DNA of 18,802 nt from an uncultured Clostridia bacterium. GTDB lineage: Bacteria; Bacillota; Clostridia; Oscillospirales; Oscillospiraceae. The first letter of the stretch is position 1. The number at the start of each line of letters is the position of its first letter. Location of the stretch: assembly GCA_947167725.1 (NCBI GenBank), contig CAMVJF010000009.1, positions 1 through 18,802 of the forward strand, given 5' to 3'. Of this stretch, positions 5,511 to 13,759 are shown piece after piece. The notes under the pieces were generated by a model that did not search any database, had not been told where the DNA came from, and saw nothing but the letters and a program-made list of their open reading frames with translations. Made by a program: the position numbers and the translations under genes.

Positions 5511-8432
5511 ATGCTGAAACTCAAGGGCATCAAAAAGGATTATATCAGCGGCGATATGGCCGTTCACGCGCTCAAGGGAATCGATCTGACCTTCCGCGAG
5601 AGCGAGTTTGTCGCCGTGCTCGGTCACTCCGGCTGCGGCAAAACGACGCTGCTGAATATTATTGGCGGCTTGGATCACTACAGCGAAGGCGATCTGATCA
5701 TTAACGGAAAATCGACAAAGCATTTTTCCGAGTCGGATTGGGACGCCTATCGCAACCACTCCATCGGATTTGTGTTCCAGTCCTATAATCTGATCCCGCA
5801 TCAGAGCGTTCTGGCCAACGTCGAGCTTGCGCTGACGATCTCCGGCGTCGGCAAGGCGGAGCGTCGCCGTCGTGCGGCAGAGGCGCTCGAACGTGTCGGG
5901 CTCGGCGACCAGCTGAACAAAAAGCCCAACCAGATGTCCGGCGGCCAGATGCAGCGTGTCGCGATCGCGCGCGCTCTGGTAAACGATCCCGATATTCTGC
6001 TGGCAGACGAGCCGACGGGCGCGTTGGATTCCGAGACCTCCGTTCAGATCATGGAGATCCTTAAGGAGATTTCCGTGAATAAGCTCATCATCATGGTCAC
6101 CCACAATCCTGAGCTCGCGGAGAATTACGCAAGCCGCATCATCCGCATCAGGGACGGTCTGATCACCTCCGACAGCTCTCCGGTCGAGGAGACGGAGGAG
6201 GATGCACAGCCGGCCGGAGGCAAACGGGAACGCACCTCCATGAGCTTCCTTACCGCCCTGTCTCTTTCACTCAACAACCTGATGACGAAAAAGACCCGCA
6301 CGGCGCTGACGGCATTTGCGGGCAGCATCGGGATCATCGGGATTGCCCTGATCATGTCGCTCTCGAACGGCATCCAAAACTATATCGACAAGGTGCAGGC
6401 GGACACGCTCTCCAGCTATCCCATCACGATACAGGCCGAAAGCGTGGATATGACCAACATGATGACCTCACTGATGGGCGTTCGTTCTCAATCAGAGGGC
6501 GGACAGCATGATAAAGATGCGGTATATTCGAGCACCGTCATGTATGACATGATGAACTCGATGATCTCGGCCGATAAACAAACCAACAACCTTAAGCCGT
6601 TCAAAAAGTATATCGAGGATGAAAACAGCGAGATCGCGAAATATCTTAGCTCGGTCCAGTACTCTTACGACCTCGACATGAACCTGTTCGCCGAGGACGT
6701 GGACGGCAATATCGCCAAAACAGACGTCGTACAGCTCATGCAGACGGCAATGACAAGTCTCTATGGCGGCGATTACAGCGCCTTTTTCAATACCTACGGC
6801 TCATATTATTCCGTGATCGATATCTGGCAGGAGATGCTGCCGGGCGAAAACGGTGAAATCATCAGCCCTTTTCTGAAAAAGCAGTATGACGTGCTTTACG
6901 GAAAATGGCCTGGAAAATACGACGAGGCAGTTCTGATCGTAAACGAGAACAACGAGATCTCCGACCTCGTACTCTACGCACTGGGACTGAAATCCAACAG
7001 CTCCATCGCGGAGGATATGCAGTCCTTTGTCTCGCAGGAAACGGTAGAGAGCAAGGTGGAAAGATGGAGCTATGAAGAGATCTGCGGCATGAGTTTCCGC
7101 TACATTTTCCCGGCGGATATGTACCGCTATGACGAGAAAGAAGATGCCTATCTCGATCTCGCGGCTGAGGATCTTGGACTGCGGACGTTGTATCATAACG
7201 GTCTTGAACTGAAGATCGTCGGCGTGATCCGGCAGAATGAAGACGCGGTCGCCGGGATGATGACCGGCGCGATCGGTTATACGCATGACTTTATCGAGCA
7301 TATCGTACATGAGGCGGAAGAAAAGGAACTGGTCAGAAAACAGCTCTCCGATCAGGAGCATAACGTCCTGACCGGCTTGAAATTCCTAGACACCGAGGAT
7401 GAAGCGCTGACCAACGAGCGCAAGGAACAGGCCGCTCGCGACTATGTCGCTTCCGCCGATATGGCGACGACGGCCGATCTCTATGTAAAGTTCATGTGTC
7501 ACCCGAGCGACGAGTATGTTTCGGAGATGGTTGACGAAGAGCTGGAGGGTACGACACGCGAGGATATCGAGAAGCAGATCCTCGAGAGCTATCCGCAGTA
7601 TGCCTCTATGCTCGAGGATATGGACGACGAGATGCTCTTCGATTATATCAAACGTATGGCGGCGGACCAGGTGCGCGATCAATACGCCGCGGAGATGGAG
7701 AAGCTTTACCGGGAGCTTTCCGATGAAGAGCTGGTTGAAGATTTCGGCCTGCTGGTGCTCGAGGATGAGGATTATCTCTGGATCTATAATAACGCGATGC
7801 CCCCGGTCTATTCCGAGACGAACTATACGGAGACGCTGAAAAAACTCGGATACGTCGATCTCAACAGCCCCAGCGTCATCAACCTCTACGCTTCGACCTT
7901 TGAGGATAAGGACAGCATCTCCACGGCGATCAAAAACTACAACAACAGCGTATCAAAGGAAGATGAGATCACTTATACGGACCTTGTCGCGCTGCTGATG
8001 AGCTCGATCACCTCGATCATCAACGTGATCAGCTATGTTCTGATCGCCTTTGTGGCGATCTCTCTGGTCGTTTCGTCCATTATGATCGGCATCATCACGT
8101 ATATCAGTGTTTTGGAGAGGACCAAGGAGATCGGGATCCTGCGCGCGATCGGCGCGTCGAACCGCGACGTCTCGCATGTTTTCAATGCCGAGACGGTCAT
8201 CATCGGTTTCTCCGCAGGCGCGATGGGCATCCTGCTGACGCTGCTGTTGAATATCCCGATCAACATGATCGTGCACGATCTGACCGGCATCTACTCGCTC
8301 AACTCTTCGCTTCCGGTCGTCGGCGCAGTCGGACTTGTACTGATCAGTGTGATCCTGACCTATATCGCAGGTCTGATCCCGTCAGGGATCGCCGCGAAAA
8401 AGGACCCTGTCGAAGCGCTGCGGACCGAATAA
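5511..8432 (+). CDS. MacB-like ABC exporter, fused ATPase and FtsX-type permease
   Basis: A 973-residue ABC protein of the MacB/LolD-FtsX class. Family members act in peptide or antibiotic export, lipoprotein handling or cell-envelope signalling; the substrate here is unknown. The N-terminal ATPase carries Walker A GHSGCGKT (38-45), a Q-loop near Q90, the signature MSGGQMQ (142-148), Walker B ILLADEP (162-168) and an H-loop (H198). A linker leads to the first membrane helix (about 265-285). A very large acidic external domain of about 530 residues follows, then three C-terminal helices (about 825-960) with the FtsX signature ITYISVLERTKEIGILRAIGAS. ATG 5511 follows GGAAAGGA (5496-5503) and matches the family start; the frame opens earlier at 5457 without a site. 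The gene stands alone between the tRNA and a terminator. MacB itself is about 650 residues, so the external domain is oversized. Confidence 0.93.
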   Translation: MLKLKGIKKDYISGDMAVHALKGIDLTFRESEFVAVLGHSGCGKTTLLNIIGGLDHYSEGDLIINGKSTKHFSESDWDAYRNHSIGFVFQSYNLIPHQSVLANVELALTISGVGKAERRRRAAEALERVGLGDQLNKKPNQMSGGQMQRVAIARALVNDPDILLADEPTGALDSETSVQIMEILKEISVNKLIIMVTHNPELAENYASRIIRIRDGLITSDSSPVEETEEDAQPAGGKRERTSMSFLTALSLSLNNLMTKKTRTALTAFAGSIGIIGIALIMSLSNGIQNYIDKVQADTLSSYPITIQAESVDMTNMMTSLMGVRSQSEGGQHDKDAVYSSTVMYDMMNSMISADKQTNNLKPFKKYIEDENSEIAKYLSSVQYSYDLDMNLFAEDVDGNIAKTDVVQLMQTAMTSLYGGDYSAFFNTYGSYYSVIDIWQEMLPGENGEIISPFLKKQYDVLYGKWPGKYDEAVLIVNENNEISDLVLYALGLKSNSSIAEDMQSFVSQETVESKVERWSYEEICGMSFRYIFPADMYRYDEKEDAYLDLAAEDLGLRTLYHNGLELKIVGVIRQNEDAVAGMMTGAIGYTHDFIEHIVHEAEEKELVRKQLSDQEHNVLTGLKFLDTEDEALTNERKEQAARDYVASADMATTADLYVKFMCHPSDEYVSEMVDEELEGTTREDIEKQILESYPQYASMLEDMDDEMLFDYIKRMAADQVRDQYAAEMEKLYRELSDEELVEDFGLLVLEDEDYLWIYNNAMPPVYSETNYTETLKKLGYVDLNSPSVINLYASTFEDKDSISTAIKNYNNSVSKEDEITYTDLVALLMSSITSIINVISYVLIAFVAISLVVSSIMIGIITYISVLERTKEIGILRAIGASNRDVSHVFNAETVIIGFSAGAMGILLTLLLNIPINMIVHDLTGIYSLNSSLPVVGAVGLVLISVILTYIAGLIPSGIAAKKDPVEALRTE

Positions 8433-8447
8433 ACAAGAGAATCAAAA

Positions 8448-8477
8448 AAAGCTCCCACCCCGCGGGGTGGGAGCTTT
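8448..8477. terminator. Bidirectional terminator between convergent genes
   Basis: AAAGCTCCCACCC (8448-8460) pairs with GGGTGGGAGCTTT (8465-8477) around CGCG. An A-run precedes the stem on the left. It separates the ABC transporter (+) from hypA (-) and can stop transcription from both sides. Confidence 0.85.
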
Positions 8478-8481
8478 CGCA

Positions 8482-8826
8482 TTACATGGCTTCTATCTCT
8501 TTTATGTTGTACTCGTTGCCGGTGAGAAGATAGGTTTTTTCACTGCCGCAGTATGGACAGATTTTTTTGTACTTGAGCGTCGGATAGGTCTTCTGGCAGT
8601 CCTCGCAATAGGTGACGGCCTCAAGGTTTTCAATCTTCAGCTCGGAGTCCTTCATGAACTCGCTTCTCTTCTTTGCCCAGTTCCAGCAGTCGATAATATA
8701 GGAGGGGATGATGCCGCTGACCTCGCCGATCTCCAGCGTGACGCTGCCGACCGTGGTCAGATCATTCTCTTTGCATATCTTTTCGACCTGCTCGATCACA
8801 TAAAAGACGGTTCCGAGTTCGTGCAT
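8482..8826 (-). CDS. hypA: HypA-type nickel metallochaperone
   Basis: A 114-residue HypA-family protein. HypA classically delivers Ni2+ together with HypB to [NiFe]-hydrogenase, and in some bacteria to urease. The N-terminus MHE keeps the nickel-binding His2 and Glu3. The zinc finger has two CxxC pairs, C74/C77 and C90/C93, at the usual places. Length is normal. The start codon overlaps the stop of the oxidoreductase gene by one base (TAATG), so translation is very probably coupled. No hypB, hypC-F or hydrogenase structural gene lies in the window, so the target may be the adjacent oxidoreductase or an enzyme elsewhere. A HypA-like zinc-ribbon protein with another role is possible. Confidence 0.88.
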   Translation of the reverse strand: MHELGTVFYVIEQVEKICKENDLTTVGSVTLEIGEVSGIIPSYIIDCWNWAKKRSEFMKDSELKIENLEAVTYCEDCQKTYPTLKYKKICPYCGSEKTYLLTGNEYNIKEIEAM

Positions 8827-11531
8827 TACTTGTTCTTCCGGACGATGCGGATCTGCTTCGCAGCGTACTTGAGCATCGGACCGACCTTGTCCTCGCAGCG
8901 CACCATGTTGGAGGCCTCGGGCACGTCGCGCTGCAGGTGGATCGCGTCAAACATGCAGCGAGTGGTGCACAGACCGCAGCCGATGCAGCGGTTGCGATCC
9001 ACGACGCTGACGCCGCAGCCGAGGCAGCGGCTGGCTTCCGTTTTGACCTGCTCTTCGGTAAAGGTCAGGCGGTCATGCTCGAAGGAGCGAGCCTTCGCCG
9101 GATCATGGAGGATGGGCTGACGAGCAGGCTTGTCAAAGCTGTCAAGACCGAAGACAAGGTCCTCCTTGTCGAGCTCATAGAATTCGCGCAGGTTGCGCCC
9201 GCGAGTCAAGCTCTGGCCATCCTGGACGAAACGGTGCAGAGACTCCGCGCCTTCGCGGCCTGCCGCGATCGCGTCGATCGCGAACTTGGGCCCGGTGTAG
9301 ACGTCACCGCCGACGAAAATATCCTTCTGGGCGGTCTGATAGGTGATGGGATCGGCAATCGCGTTGCCCTTCTTGCCCTTTTCAAGCTCGCCGACATCAA
9401 GTCCGCCCCAGTCGATGCTCTGACCGACGGCAGCCAGAACGGAATCGACCTCGATGGTCTCAAATTTGCCGGTGCCGACGGGCGCGCGGCGGCCCTTCTC
9501 ATCGGGCTCTCCAAGCTCCATGATCTCGACCTTAAGACCAGTGACCTTGCCCTCGCTGCCGAGGATCTCGACGGGAGCGTTGAGGAAGCAGAACTTCACG
9601 CCCTCTTCTCTGGCCTCGGCGACCTCCTCCTTATCGGCGGGCATCTCGTCCTCGCTGCGGCGATAAATCACATAGGTCTCCGCGCCGAGACGAACGGCCG
9701 TGCGGCAGACGTCCATTGCGACATTGCCGCCGCCGATGACAGCACATTTTTTACCGATCTCAGGCTTGTTGCCAAGATTGACTTCACGCAGGAAATCAAC
9801 GCCGCCGTAAACACCGGCAAGATCCTCGCCAGGGATGCGGAGCTTGGAGCTCTTCTGCGCGCCGATCGCGACGTAGAAGCCCTTGTAGCCCTGCTCACGC
9901 AGCTGCTCGATGGTGACGTCTTTGCCGATCTCGGTATTCATCTGGAATTTGACGCCCATCTTTTCCAGGATCTCGATCTCGCCCTTGAGTGCGCTGCGGT
10001 CAAGACGGTAGCTGGGGATGCCCATGATGAGCATGCCGCCGGGAGCCGGATTGCGGTCAAAGACCGTGACGTTGGTGTAACCCATGCGGGCAAGATAGTA
10101 GGCGCAGCTCATGCCCGCGGGGCCAGCGCCGATAATAGCGACCTTCTCTTCATAGGGCTTGTCGATCGGACGGCGATACAGCGGGGCGGGAACATAGCGC
10201 TCCTCGCTCTTGAGGTCCTGCTCGGCGATGAACTTCTTGATCTCGTCGATGGCAAGGGCTTTGTCGAGCGCGCCGCGTGTGCAGGCGGCCTCGCAGCGGC
10301 GGTTGCAGACGTAGCCGCAGACGGAGGGGAAGGGGTTGTCCTGCTTGATGAGCTTGAGCGCGTCGAGATAACGGCCTTCCTTCGCGAGCTTGATATAGCC
10401 CTGAATGGCGATGTGCGCGGGGCAGGCGGTCTTGCAGGGCGCGGTGCCGGATTCGTGGCAGTTCTTGCGATTGTCAAAGACATAGTTGGGATTCCACTTT
10501 TCCTTGCCCCACTTCAGACCGCTGGGAAGCTCCTGCCTGGGATACTCGACCTCGCCCTTCTTGGTGCAGAGCTTCTGGCCGAGCTTGACAGCGCCAGCCG
10601 GGCAGACCTCGACACACTTGCCGCAGGCGACACAGTTTTCCTTGTCGACGTGAGCGCGGTAAGGAGAAGCGGAGAGGTTGGGGGTGTTGAAATACTGGCT
10701 GGTGCGCAGTGCGAAGCAGACGCCAAGGTCGCAGTTGCAAAGACCGAAGATCTTGTCCTCGCCGTCGATGTTCGTGACCTGATGAACATAACCGTTGTCC
10801 TCGGCGCGCTGGCAGATGGCAAGCGCCTCTTCCTTGGTGATGGGACGACCCTTGTCGGTCTCAACCAGGTAATCGGCAAAGTCGCCGAGTCCAATGCAGC
10901 AGTCGTCCTGGATCTCGCCGGAGCCTTCACCGTACAGGCGGCGGGCATTACGGCAGGAGCAGTAGCCGACGGAGAGATGTCCCTCATACTTGTCGAGCCA
11001 GTGAGAAATGTGCTCAATGGAGAGAGACTCACTCTTCGCAGGAATAGCCTTTTCGACGGGCAGTACATGCATGCCGATGCCGTCGCCTCCGGGAGGAATC
11101 AGATGGGTCTTTCCTTCGAGAGGAAGGAAGGTCATCTTATCGAAAGCGTCAGCCAGTTCGGGATACTTTTCAACCTGCCAGCGGACCATGTTCGTCATCT
11201 CGGCGATGCCGGGGACGAAGAGCTGTACGTACCACTGCTTTTCGTGCTGGGGGTTCTCGTAGTTGTACTCGACGATGCCGTGCATGGCGGCATCTGTGAG
11301 CAGTTCTACGATGCGGTCCTCGGATTTGCCGGTGAGCTTCGCGATCTGAGCCGTGGTCTTCGGCTTGCGCAGTTCCATCTTCAGCATGACCTCAGCGATT
11401 TCATCGCTGGTGCATGCACGGTCGAGGATGATGTATTCGGGATCGGTTTCGGTCAGACGCTTGAGACCGAATTTATACGGAAGTCGGTCCGTAATCATTT
11501 TGCCGAGGTCGAACAGAATCTCTCTTGCCAT
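8826..11531 (-). CDS. Multi-[4Fe-4S], GltD-like FAD/NAD(P)H oxidoreductase
   Basis: A 901-residue cytoplasmic flavoprotein. In order: a winged-helix-like N-terminus (about 40-95); a cysteine-rich segment with C191, C193, C211, C212, C265, C267 and C272 plus an EEALAICQRAEDNGYVHQ stretch known from anaerobe ferredoxin-like proteins; a complete ferredoxin site CVACGKCVEVCP (C300, C303, C306, C310); the GltD/NfnB-type N-terminal Fe-S domain (C358, C366, C370, C405, C409, C413, C417); two Rossmann folds, GAGPAG for FAD (468-473) and GGGNVAMD for NAD(P) (600-607); FVGGDVYTGP (739-748), the FAD-contacting end; and a C-terminal site CIGCGLCTTRC (C849-C859) preceded by CLGC (C836, C839). The core resembles the glutamate synthase small subunit, but at about twice its length and with no GltB beside it. 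AGGAG precedes ATG 11531. The electron donor and acceptor cannot be told from sequence. Confidence 0.88.
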   Translation of the reverse strand: MAREILFDLGKMITDRLPYKFGLKRLTETDPEYIILDRACTSDEIAEVMLKMELRKPKTTAQIAKLTGKSEDRIVELLTDAAMHGIVEYNYENPQHEKQWYVQLFVPGIAEMTNMVRWQVEKYPELADAFDKMTFLPLEGKTHLIPPGGDGIGMHVLPVEKAIPAKSESLSIEHISHWLDKYEGHLSVGYCSCRNARRLYGEGSGEIQDDCCIGLGDFADYLVETDKGRPITKEEALAICQRAEDNGYVHQVTNIDGEDKIFGLCNCDLGVCFALRTSQYFNTPNLSASPYRAHVDKENCVACGKCVEVCPAGAVKLGQKLCTKKGEVEYPRQELPSGLKWGKEKWNPNYVFDNRKNCHESGTAPCKTACPAHIAIQGYIKLAKEGRYLDALKLIKQDNPFPSVCGYVCNRRCEAACTRGALDKALAIDEIKKFIAEQDLKSEERYVPAPLYRRPIDKPYEEKVAIIGAGPAGMSCAYYLARMGYTNVTVFDRNPAPGGMLIMGIPSYRLDRSALKGEIEILEKMGVKFQMNTEIGKDVTIEQLREQGYKGFYVAIGAQKSSKLRIPGEDLAGVYGGVDFLREVNLGNKPEIGKKCAVIGGGNVAMDVCRTAVRLGAETYVIYRRSEDEMPADKEEVAEAREEGVKFCFLNAPVEILGSEGKVTGLKVEIMELGEPDEKGRRAPVGTGKFETIEVDSVLAAVGQSIDWGGLDVGELEKGKKGNAIADPITYQTAQKDIFVGGDVYTGPKFAIDAIAAGREGAESLHRFVQDGQSLTRGRNLREFYELDKEDLVFGLDSFDKPARQPILHDPAKARSFEHDRLTFTEEQVKTEASRCLGCGVSVVDRNRCIGCGLCTTRCMFDAIHLQRDVPEASNMVRCEDKVGPMLKYAAKQIRIVRKNK

Positions 11532-11571
11532 AAACTCTCTCCTTTTTTAATTACAAAATCTCAGATCGTGG

Positions 11572-11595
11572 GATTTTGCCAATTGCAGATTTTGC
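11572..11595. repeat. 16-bp-spaced direct repeat in the oxidoreductase leader
   Basis: GATTTTGC occurs at 11572-11579 and again at 11588-11595, a 16-base period. An inverted near-copy, ACAAAATC, lies at 11563-11570. The copies straddle the region just downstream of the predicted transcription start, so they could be a regulator site. Chance in AT-rich DNA is possible. Confidence 0.35.
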
Positions 11596-11603
11596 TAATA
11601 TTA

Positions 11604-11632
11604 ATCATAGCATAGCCAAGAATAAAAGTCAC
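11604..11632 (-). promoter_or_regulatory. Promoter of the oxidoreductase-hypA unit
   Basis: On the - strand: GTGACT (11627-11632), a 17-base spacer, TATGAT (11604-11609). A TG dinucleotide one base ahead of the -10 box makes an extended -10. The -35 box touches the T-tail of the upstream terminator. The predicted leader is about 65 bases long. Confidence 0.6.
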
Positions 11633-11679
11633 GAAAAAAAACATGTGCGGCACCGTTATTTTTGCGATGCCGCACATGT
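11633..11679 (-). terminator. Strong intrinsic terminator after ybaK
   Basis: On the - strand ACATGTGCGGCA (11668-11679) pairs perfectly over 12 bases with TGCCGCACATGT (11641-11652), and a run of eight T follows directly. The loop is 15 bases. It lies 12 bases past the stop of the YbaK-family gene and would end the xpaC-telA-ybaK unit. Confidence 0.88.
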
Positions 11680-11691
11680 GTGCTTATTTGT

Positions 11692-12171
11692 TTATACGCT
11701 TTCTTCCGGAAGCTTACAGACGTCGATCCATTCGCGCGCATGGGAGAAACGATACAACTCATCAAGATCCAGCTCAATCGCACTGCTGGCGCTTCCGACA
11801 GCGGGGAATACCGTGGTGAAACGCTGAAGGCTGATATCAAGATAGACGGGAATGCACTCGTCAATGCCGAAAGGACAGACACCGCCGACAGGGTGACCGA
11901 CAAGCGCAAGAACCTCTTCGGCGGAAAGCATCTTGGCTTTCATGTGGAATTTGTCCTTGTACTTGTGATTGTCGATCCTGGCGTCGCCCGCGGCGAGGAT
12001 CAACATGCAACCTTCGGGCGTTTTGAATGAAAGCGTCTTGGCGATGCGCGCGCCCTCAACGCCCAGCGCCTGTGCGGCCAGCTCGACCGTGGCTGAGGAA
12101 ACAGTGAATTCGATGACGCGATCTTCGATCCCGAGCGAGCGGAAATAGGCGCGTCCTTTTTCAATTGACAT
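11692..12171 (-). CDS. YbaK/EbsC-family aminoacyl-tRNA deacylase
   Basis: A 159-residue protein of the YbaK/EbsC family (related to the ProRS editing domain), which hydrolyses mischarged tRNA such as Cys-tRNA-Pro or Ala-tRNA-Pro. The conserved lysine is in ARIAKTLSFK (K45), followed by LILAAGDARIDNHK and the GHPVGGVCPFG loop (92-102) that shapes the substrate pocket. The C-terminal SSAIELDLDELYRF stretch is typical too. Length is normal for a free-standing member. ATG 12171 follows GAGGT. The gene lies 23 bases behind the small LemA-like gene and 12 bases before a strong terminator, so it is the likely last gene of the xpaC unit. The exact tRNA substrate is not evident. Confidence 0.9.
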   Translation of the reverse strand: MSIEKGRAYFRSLGIEDRVIEFTVSSATVELAAQALGVEGARIAKTLSFKTPEGCMLILAAGDARIDNHKYKDKFHMKAKMLSAEEVLALVGHPVGGVCPFGIDECIPVYLDISLQRFTTVFPAVGSASSAIELDLDELYRFSHAREWIDVCKLPEESV

Positions 12172-12194
12172 GGAATACCTCGTATGCTTCTTTG

Positions 12195-12575
12195 TTAAAA
12201 CAGATGCAGATAATTGTAGTATAATGCGGCGGGAAAACGGTCGAGCTTATCAAGAAAGCCATTAAAGCTTTTGATGGCTTTATCTACGCTTTTTGTGTCA
12301 AAACCGCTGTTCCCGGGGAGAGAATCCTCATATTGAAGGATGAGCCCGTGCATATCCTTTATCGATGCTTTTGCTTCTCCGCGGGCGCTGTGCGCCATGG
12401 AGGAGAGCTCCCCATCGCCGCTCTGCGCGGCATAGTCGATCATCGCGTCGCACAGATTGTCACAGACTGACTGGTATTTGCGCTCAAGCTTGCTAACGGA
12501 GCCGAACACGGTTGACGATATGATGATGACGAGACAGAAGACTACGGCAAAAACCGGATTTCTGAACAGCTTCAT
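12195..12575 (-). CDS. Small membrane-anchored protein, weakly LemA-like
   Basis: A 126-residue protein of unknown function. It has a basic start and one hydrophobic segment (about residues 7-27, VFAVVFCLVIIISSTVFG), so it is either membrane-anchored facing out or secreted. The remainder is mostly helical and ends in DKLDRFPAALYYNYLHLF. The FPA...F ending and the general layout recall LemA-family proteins, but this is shorter and the match is faint, so the resemblance is an inference. No clear ribosome site precedes ATG 12575; the telA stop is only 12 bases upstream, so translation probably depends on coupling to telA. Its position between telA and ybaK suggests membership of the XpaC/TelA unit. 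Confidence 0.75.
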   Translation of the reverse strand: MKLFRNPVFAVVFCLVIIISSTVFGSVSKLERKYQSVCDNLCDAMIDYAAQSGDGELSSMAHSARGEAKASIKDMHGLILQYEDSLPGNSGFDTKSVDKAIKSFNGFLDKLDRFPAALYYNYLHLF

Positions 12576-12587
12576 CGTATGCTACCG

Positions 12588-13742
12588 TTAGCCCTTCATT
12601 TCAAGCAGCTTCTGCTTGAGCTGACCCTCGATGCGGCCAAGCTCTTCTTCGGCTTGCATGCGCTTCTCGCGGCCTTCGTCCTGGATCTTGCGGACCTCGT
12701 CGAGTGTGGCAATGAGCTCGAGGTTGGTCTTCTTGAGCGTTTCAATATCGACGATTCCGCGCTCGGACTCGCGTGCGACATCGACACTGCCCTGATGGAG
12801 CTTTTTCGCGTTGCTCTCGAGAAGCTTATTTGTCACATCGGTCACCTCACGCTGGGCCTTCATGGCTTCCTCGGAATGATACATGGAAAGGCCGAGAACC
12901 ATCTGACTCTTCCACAGGGGAATCGTGTTGACAATGGAGGAACGGATCTTCTCGCTCATAAGCATGTCGTTGTTCTGAATCATGCGGATCTGCGGAGACA
13001 TCTGCAGCGAGATCGTGCGTGTGAGCTCAAGATCGTGGATCTTCTTCTCAAAGCGGCCGATCATGTTAGCAAAATCGTTTGCCGCCTGCGCATCCTCGGG
13101 CAAACCGGACTCATTTGCCTTGCGCTGCATCTCGGGCAAATCGACCTCGCGCAGCTCTTTGATCTTCAGCTTGCCGGCGATGATATACATCGTCAGCTCT
13201 TTCATATACTCCTGATTCTTCTCGTACATGCGGTCCATCATGCTGACGTCCTTGAGAAGAACGACCTCATGGTGCTCAAGCTGTTCGACGATCTTGTCAA
13301 CATTGACCTCGGCCTTGTCATACTGGGCCTTGATGGAGGCAATGTCCTGCGTGGTTTTTTTGAAAAGACCGCGAAGTCCTTTTTTCTGTTCAGGATCAAA
13401 GTTCATTCCCTTGAGCTCGACGACAAGATCGCTGAGCATATTGCCGACTTCGCCGAGATCCTTGGTGCGGACCGCATTGAGCGCGGAATCGGAAAACTCC
13501 GAAATGTTCTTCTGCGCGTTGCTGCCGTAGTTGAGGACCTGCTCGGTGTTTAGGACGTCGATCTTCTTCGCAAACTCCTTGACTGCCGCCTGCTCGGCGG
13601 GGGAAAGCTTCTCGAGTTCAAGACGCTCGACAGGAATATCTTCCTGTTTTTCTTCTTCTTTCGGTTCCTCGGCAACGGCTGCGACAGCCTGTGCGTTGGG
13701 CTCAAGGGTCAGGGTCGGGATGAAGTTGTTTTCTTCACTCAT
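12588..13742 (-). CDS. telA: TelA/KlaA-family toxic anion resistance protein
   Basis: A 384-residue TelA-family protein, related to plasmid tellurite-resistance KlaA/TelA and to YaaN of Bacillus subtilis. The biochemical role of the family is not settled; members are linked to tellurite, cell-envelope stress or antimicrobial tolerance. The N-terminal about 45 residues are acidic and low-complexity. The conserved body runs from about residue 50 with long amphipathic helices, including KKGLRGLFKK, LLKDVSMMDRMYEKN and the strongly conserved IRMIQNNDMLMSEKIRSSIVNTIPLWKSQM. The C-terminal coiled coil ends in a charged region. There are no membrane helices. AAAGGAAAAG precedes ATG 13742. It lies 17 bases behind xpaC, the same pair order as xpaC-yaaN in B. 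subtilis. Direct tellurite resistance should not be assumed. Confidence 0.9.
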   Translation of the reverse strand: MSEENNFIPTLTLEPNAQAVAAVAEEPKEEEKQEDIPVERLELEKLSPAEQAAVKEFAKKIDVLNTEQVLNYGSNAQKNISEFSDSALNAVRTKDLGEVGNMLSDLVVELKGMNFDPEQKKGLRGLFKKTTQDIASIKAQYDKAEVNVDKIVEQLEHHEVVLLKDVSMMDRMYEKNQEYMKELTMYIIAGKLKIKELREVDLPEMQRKANESGLPEDAQAANDFANMIGRFEKKIHDLELTRTISLQMSPQIRMIQNNDMLMSEKIRSSIVNTIPLWKSQMVLGLSMYHSEEAMKAQREVTDVTNKLLESNAKKLHQGSVDVARESERGIVDIETLKKTNLELIATLDEVRKIQDEGREKRMQAEEELGRIEGQLKQKLLEMKG

Positions 13743-13759
13743 TGTTCTTTTCCTTTCTG

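Noticed and set aside
5300..5704. A + strand frame running through the tRNA into the ABC gene
   Set aside because: It crosses the tRNA-Arg on the opposite strand and the ABC start in another frame, with no homology.
8482..11531. Glutamate synthase small subunit (gltD) as the name for the oxidoreductase
   Set aside because: The core is GltD-like, but the length is about double, extra ferredoxin domains flank it and no gltB is present.
8937..11615. An 892-codon open frame on the + strand, antisense to the oxidoreductase
   Set aside because: It mirrors the real gene, whose motifs are all on the - strand. The translation is a low-complexity, Asp/Ala/Leu-rich sequence with no domain, and the openness follows from codon bias.
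12579..13553. A 324-codon + strand frame opposite telA
   Set aside because: Antisense shadow of telA, rich in Leu/His/Asp with no domain and no ribosome site.
12588..13742. A tellurite-resistance cassette
   Set aside because: TelA-family proteins of chromosomes pair with XpaC and need not give tellurite resistance; no other ter or teh gene is present.
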